From: Apostichopus japonicus
Lineage: Eukaryota; Echinodermata; Holothuroidea; Aspidochirotida; Stichopodidae
Length of the DNA: 64,000 nt
Assembly (NCBI RefSeq): GCF_037975245.1
Contig: NC_092564.1
Location: forward strand, 8,095,984-8,159,983
Reading direction: 5' to 3'
Of this stretch, positions 60,954 through 64,000 are shown in pieces (the stretch's first letter is position 1; every line of letters begins with the position of its first letter). The notes below the pieces were generated by a model. That model was not told where the DNA came from, made no database searches, and saw nothing but the letters and a program-made list of their open reading frames with translations. A program made the position numbers and the translations under genes.

Positions 60954-62844
60954 ACAGGTGAGTTTCACAAATCTCACTATCTTTGTAGTCTATAGGAGAC
61001 ATTTTTTCCCCCTTTATGCATGTCATGTCATGAGTCAAGGAAATTAGAACTTGAACTATTGGGATCAAAGCTATACAGCTGCTGAAAGAAGGCCTAATTC
61101 ATTATACCAACAAATAATAATTTTAATTCTTCCATATCTTCCATATTACTGCAAAAAGTTTACTGCTATTTTAAATTTATTAATAAAATTATATCATAAT
61201 GATGTGATCACATCATAGTGCCAACCATAGACATTGGTTTGTTTATTTTCGTTCTCCCATTCTGCGTATGTAGAGTTACGACAATTATGACATTTAAAGT
61301 CAGCCAACCTAAGAGTCTGAACCGATGTCCTGTCCTTGTTTTACATCCTGTAATAAACAAGATGTATTCCACAAAAAAAACTTGAGGCGTTTGGCTCATC
61401 CTCCGTTCCATTAGACATTTACCGTTGCCATGCCAGACACTATTCGTACACCACAGCGCTTTTAATAAAGGAAGCACACATGCGCTGCGTAAGACTTCTC
61501 TGCTGGTTGGAATCAATAATGGATGCTGGGAGAGAAGTATGCATAAATAATGCAACGGACAAGTTTTTGTGCCGTGAACAAAATTGTGTTTAATTAAAGT
61601 GGACTACAGGCATGTATAATGATGATGATGGCTGAAATTGAGAATATAAACTAACCTCTAAGAAATAACAAAATAGTTCAGAGAAAAGCACTCTTAATTT
61701 TGTCATTGATGTATTAAGAGTGTCTTTAATAATTGGAACCCCAAAGGGATGCTTTAGTACAGTAAACTGCTAACCTCTTCTCATTAAACAAATATTGTTG
61801 TTTTTGTGAGGATGGTAACAATTGTAAAGTAATTGTCCCCAATTTAAAATGTGAATACTACAGCGAATATATGAGTGCTTATTAAGCGATACTATTTTTT
61901 TTTTCTGATTTCTTTGTATTTTGCTATTATATCCTGCTGAAGAGATTAAGGTGCCAGAGCTTTTTGTTAATAGTTGCATATGGTTTAATTAATAAGATAT
62001 TTGATGTGATGAATGGCACAAAGCCTGAATTATATTTGAATTGTTATCATGATTAACTATTTATGTCATGAATAGATACATTACTCGATGAAATTGTAAA
62101 TTTTCCCTTTGCCTCTAGCTCAGCTAAAATTGTTTTATAAATGTGTTACTAAGACATTTAGCATGACAAAAATCTAGAATTAAGTGACCGGAATTTCTTG
62201 ATTTCTGGGAACATTCTCTGTGTTTCATGGATCATTCTGGGATTAAACATGTCCCTGGAATTGTCTGCAGGTTTCAGAGTCTAATCATTCCCAAGTTTGT
62301 AAATATAAACCCAGAATGATGAAAATTTTAGAAAAATGGGTGGTTCTTTAAATGTATTACAGAAATGTTGTCATTTGACCATCATGCTTGAAACATAGCA
62401 CCACCAAAAGCACACCAAAACATGAGATCTGAAGTCCCAACCGTCCTTGAAGACATATTATATATATATGCTAGCCTTTGAGGTCAACATACAGTCCGGC
62501 CAACATCAAATTTCAATATCATGCCCTTCAGGAATTCTTGAAAAAGATATGTTCACCTTATTTCTAGAATTGATTCCCCATACAAATATTGTGACTATAT
62601 GATGACTGCCCTCCCAGTCCTGGTAATTAACATATTTTCTGTAATATCCTAAATTACTTTACAGGTAGTGAAATGTTAAAACGATGTTAGGTTTTGTTAC
62701 CTAATATGTATGTGTAAAGTGCAATTCATTAATTCAAGAGAGAATGTTTATATGGAGATGCTTCTGAAACTGAGAGAATTATGAAAATTTGCCAATAGTT
62801 CTGTTCTGCAGCCATTCCTGTAAATATGGTGAAATGATATATAT

Positions 62845-63075
62845 TTGTGTGTATGTATGTATTTTAGATCCTCCTGCAAGCAGGAACTCGCGAAGAAGCC
62901 ATCATTGGCTTATCAAAGCCGCAAGCTGACCGAAGTCAGTCTCTTACATTCATATTTAACGTCCATGATTATGAATTGTCAATTGTCAACAATTCTGTAA
63001 CTGGACGACATACATTAATCTTAGAGTGACTCGAACCGGGACCTTATGATTGGAAGGCACCAGCGTTAACCGGAA
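62845..63075 (-). repeat. SINE family 2, copy with tRNA-like head
   Basis: On the minus strand the head reads CGGTTAACGCTGGTGCCTTC, then AAGGTCCCGGTTCGAGTCAC with a B-box (GGTTCGAGTC) at about 63034-63025. The body extends to 62870 and the 3' tail is a (CATA)n-like microsatellite (62845-62860). tRNA-derived SINE. Confidence 0.82.
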
Positions 63076-63953
63076 TATATAGACAAGCCTTTCATGCTCT
63101 AAATGTGATCAAGCAATGACAGACCCATGATAAAACACCATTCGATTGTATGAACATGTATGCATATATAGCAAGTGGTACAGTAGCATGTTGTCTATAT
63201 CACATCCTTCACATACAACTTTATACATTACAGTAGCTATATGTACTTGTATTATTGGTCAAATCTATAATCAACATTGTGATGCTAAGTTTCAGTGACA
63301 AAAACAGAAATGCTAATATTTACATAATTGTTAAGTTGCAGATCTCTTTCATGATGATATGTGACCTTTATACTTGTAAATATTCAGGACGCTGACAAGT
63401 GATTGATTATAGGCAATACTTTTATGTGCCACGAGAGGTGAGCTTTAGTGGTGTTTATAGTGTAATGATGTATACGGAGGGCATTGATCAATTGCAATTT
63501 GGAATAAACTACTCTTGTTTGAACAGACAACTGATATATTGTAGACTGAGCTTTTCATATCAGGTTGCAGATCCATGTAACGCTTACTGTTTATAAGAAC
63601 AGAATGGAAATCTCAAATAACCTTTATAACAGCTGTAAAGAAAAGACAATTTTCAAAATCTCCCTCAGCAAAAGGACTATAAGTATAAAGGTTAGGATGA
63701 CACACTTCAGTTGGCTAATTAATGCTTGACTGTGCATATCTTCAGAAAAAGAATGTAGGATGATCTTGCCTTAGAAGCTTAATGAGGATCAGAGAAAATG
63801 CCGACAGTAAATAATTAACTGTATGTAACATAGTTTTTTTTTTATTATAATATTTTATTTCTAGACAACTGGTAAGAGCACCTCTTGGGTAAGTGAGAAA
63901 GCTTAAAGCTACTGTGCTGACTTTTAACATACAGCTGGACGTGTCCCTGACAG

Positions 63954-64000
63954 AACTATCACATGTTGACAGACATCTAGATGGCTGGGTGCAGCCCAGT
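63954..64000 (+). CDS. Possible coding exon, cut by the window end
   Basis: After acceptor tgtccctgacag (63953), the phase-1 frame carried from 52162 reads ELSHVDRHLDGWVQPS to the last base. An alternative upstream acceptor (63934) gives the same frame with LDVSLT in front, but then the preceding exon must end in phase 0. Other frames stop within a few codons. The family is not recognised. Confidence 0.35.

Larger units (their letters stand above)
52163..63953. other. Putative long first intron, repeat-rich
   Basis: About 11.8 kb with SINE copies (52325, 57175, 60012, 62845), a hAT-like MITE (59443), C-rich tracts (54120-54300, 55890, 56120) and a G-rich tract (60924). A short segment at 58018-58101 (HNHAV in one frame, MQSYKFTSLLSYLRSLVGRG in another) lies between AG and GT but has no supporting phase. 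Confidence 0.45.

Noticed and set aside
1-64000. CRISPR arrays, bacterial operons, rRNA genes or intact tRNA genes
   Set aside because: None is present. The tRNA-like boxes found belong to SINEs, and the genes are spliced animal genes.

Overview
The window is eukaryotic nuclear DNA from an animal. It is AT-rich, has spliced genes with GT-AG introns, and carries tRNA-derived SINEs, a LINE tail, MITE-like DNA transposons, mini- and microsatellites, and many poly(G)/poly(C) tracts. The kinesin resembles vertebrate KIF23 closely in sequence and in its first exons. An invertebrate deuterostome, possibly an echinoderm, fits best, but I cannot prove the species.

Region 1 (about 470-23,660, + strand) is one complete gene: the kinesin-6 KIF23/MKLP1, the motor subunit of centralspindlin. 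I reconstructed 22 constitutive coding exons. Every junction keeps frame, giving 2,559 nt including the stop (852 aa). Upstream lie an inverted CCAAT box and a TTTGAA CHR-like motif, as in G2/M genes. Inside the intron that interrupts the motor loop after the [15 protein letters not shown] segment sit three further exon-like segments of 36, 45 and 33 nt. All are open, all are phase 2-2, and they could lengthen that loop by up to 38 residues. A long AT-rich 3' region follows the stop.

Region 2 (about 25,700-28,980, + strand) is a compact four-exon gene for a 289-aa protein with a very divergent homeodomain. The fold residues L16, F20, L40, W48 and F49 are kept, and the intron falls at homeodomain position 46/47. 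Asn51 and Arg53, which contact DNA in canonical homeodomains, are replaced. Exons 1 and 2 carry two copies of a 28-residue module ending MELIL-DLG-, which indicates an exon duplication. A TATA box precedes the gene. I do not recognise its family.

Region 3 (about 29,000-64,000) is mostly non-coding and repeat-rich. It holds the probable 5' end of a third + strand gene: a first coding exon at 51,954-52,162 (start codon 52,021), perhaps an untranslated exon ending at 35,153, and perhaps a coding exon running off the window end at 63,954. The rest is SINEs, a 544-bp hAT-like MITE with an 8-bp target duplication, tandem repeats, a long (TA)n tract and G-rich tracts.

The two complete genes have no evident functional link beyond adjacency. 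The most notable observations are the homeodomain-like protein that has lost its DNA-recognition residues and carries a duplicated exon module, and the cluster of symmetric microexons in the KIF23 motor loop.
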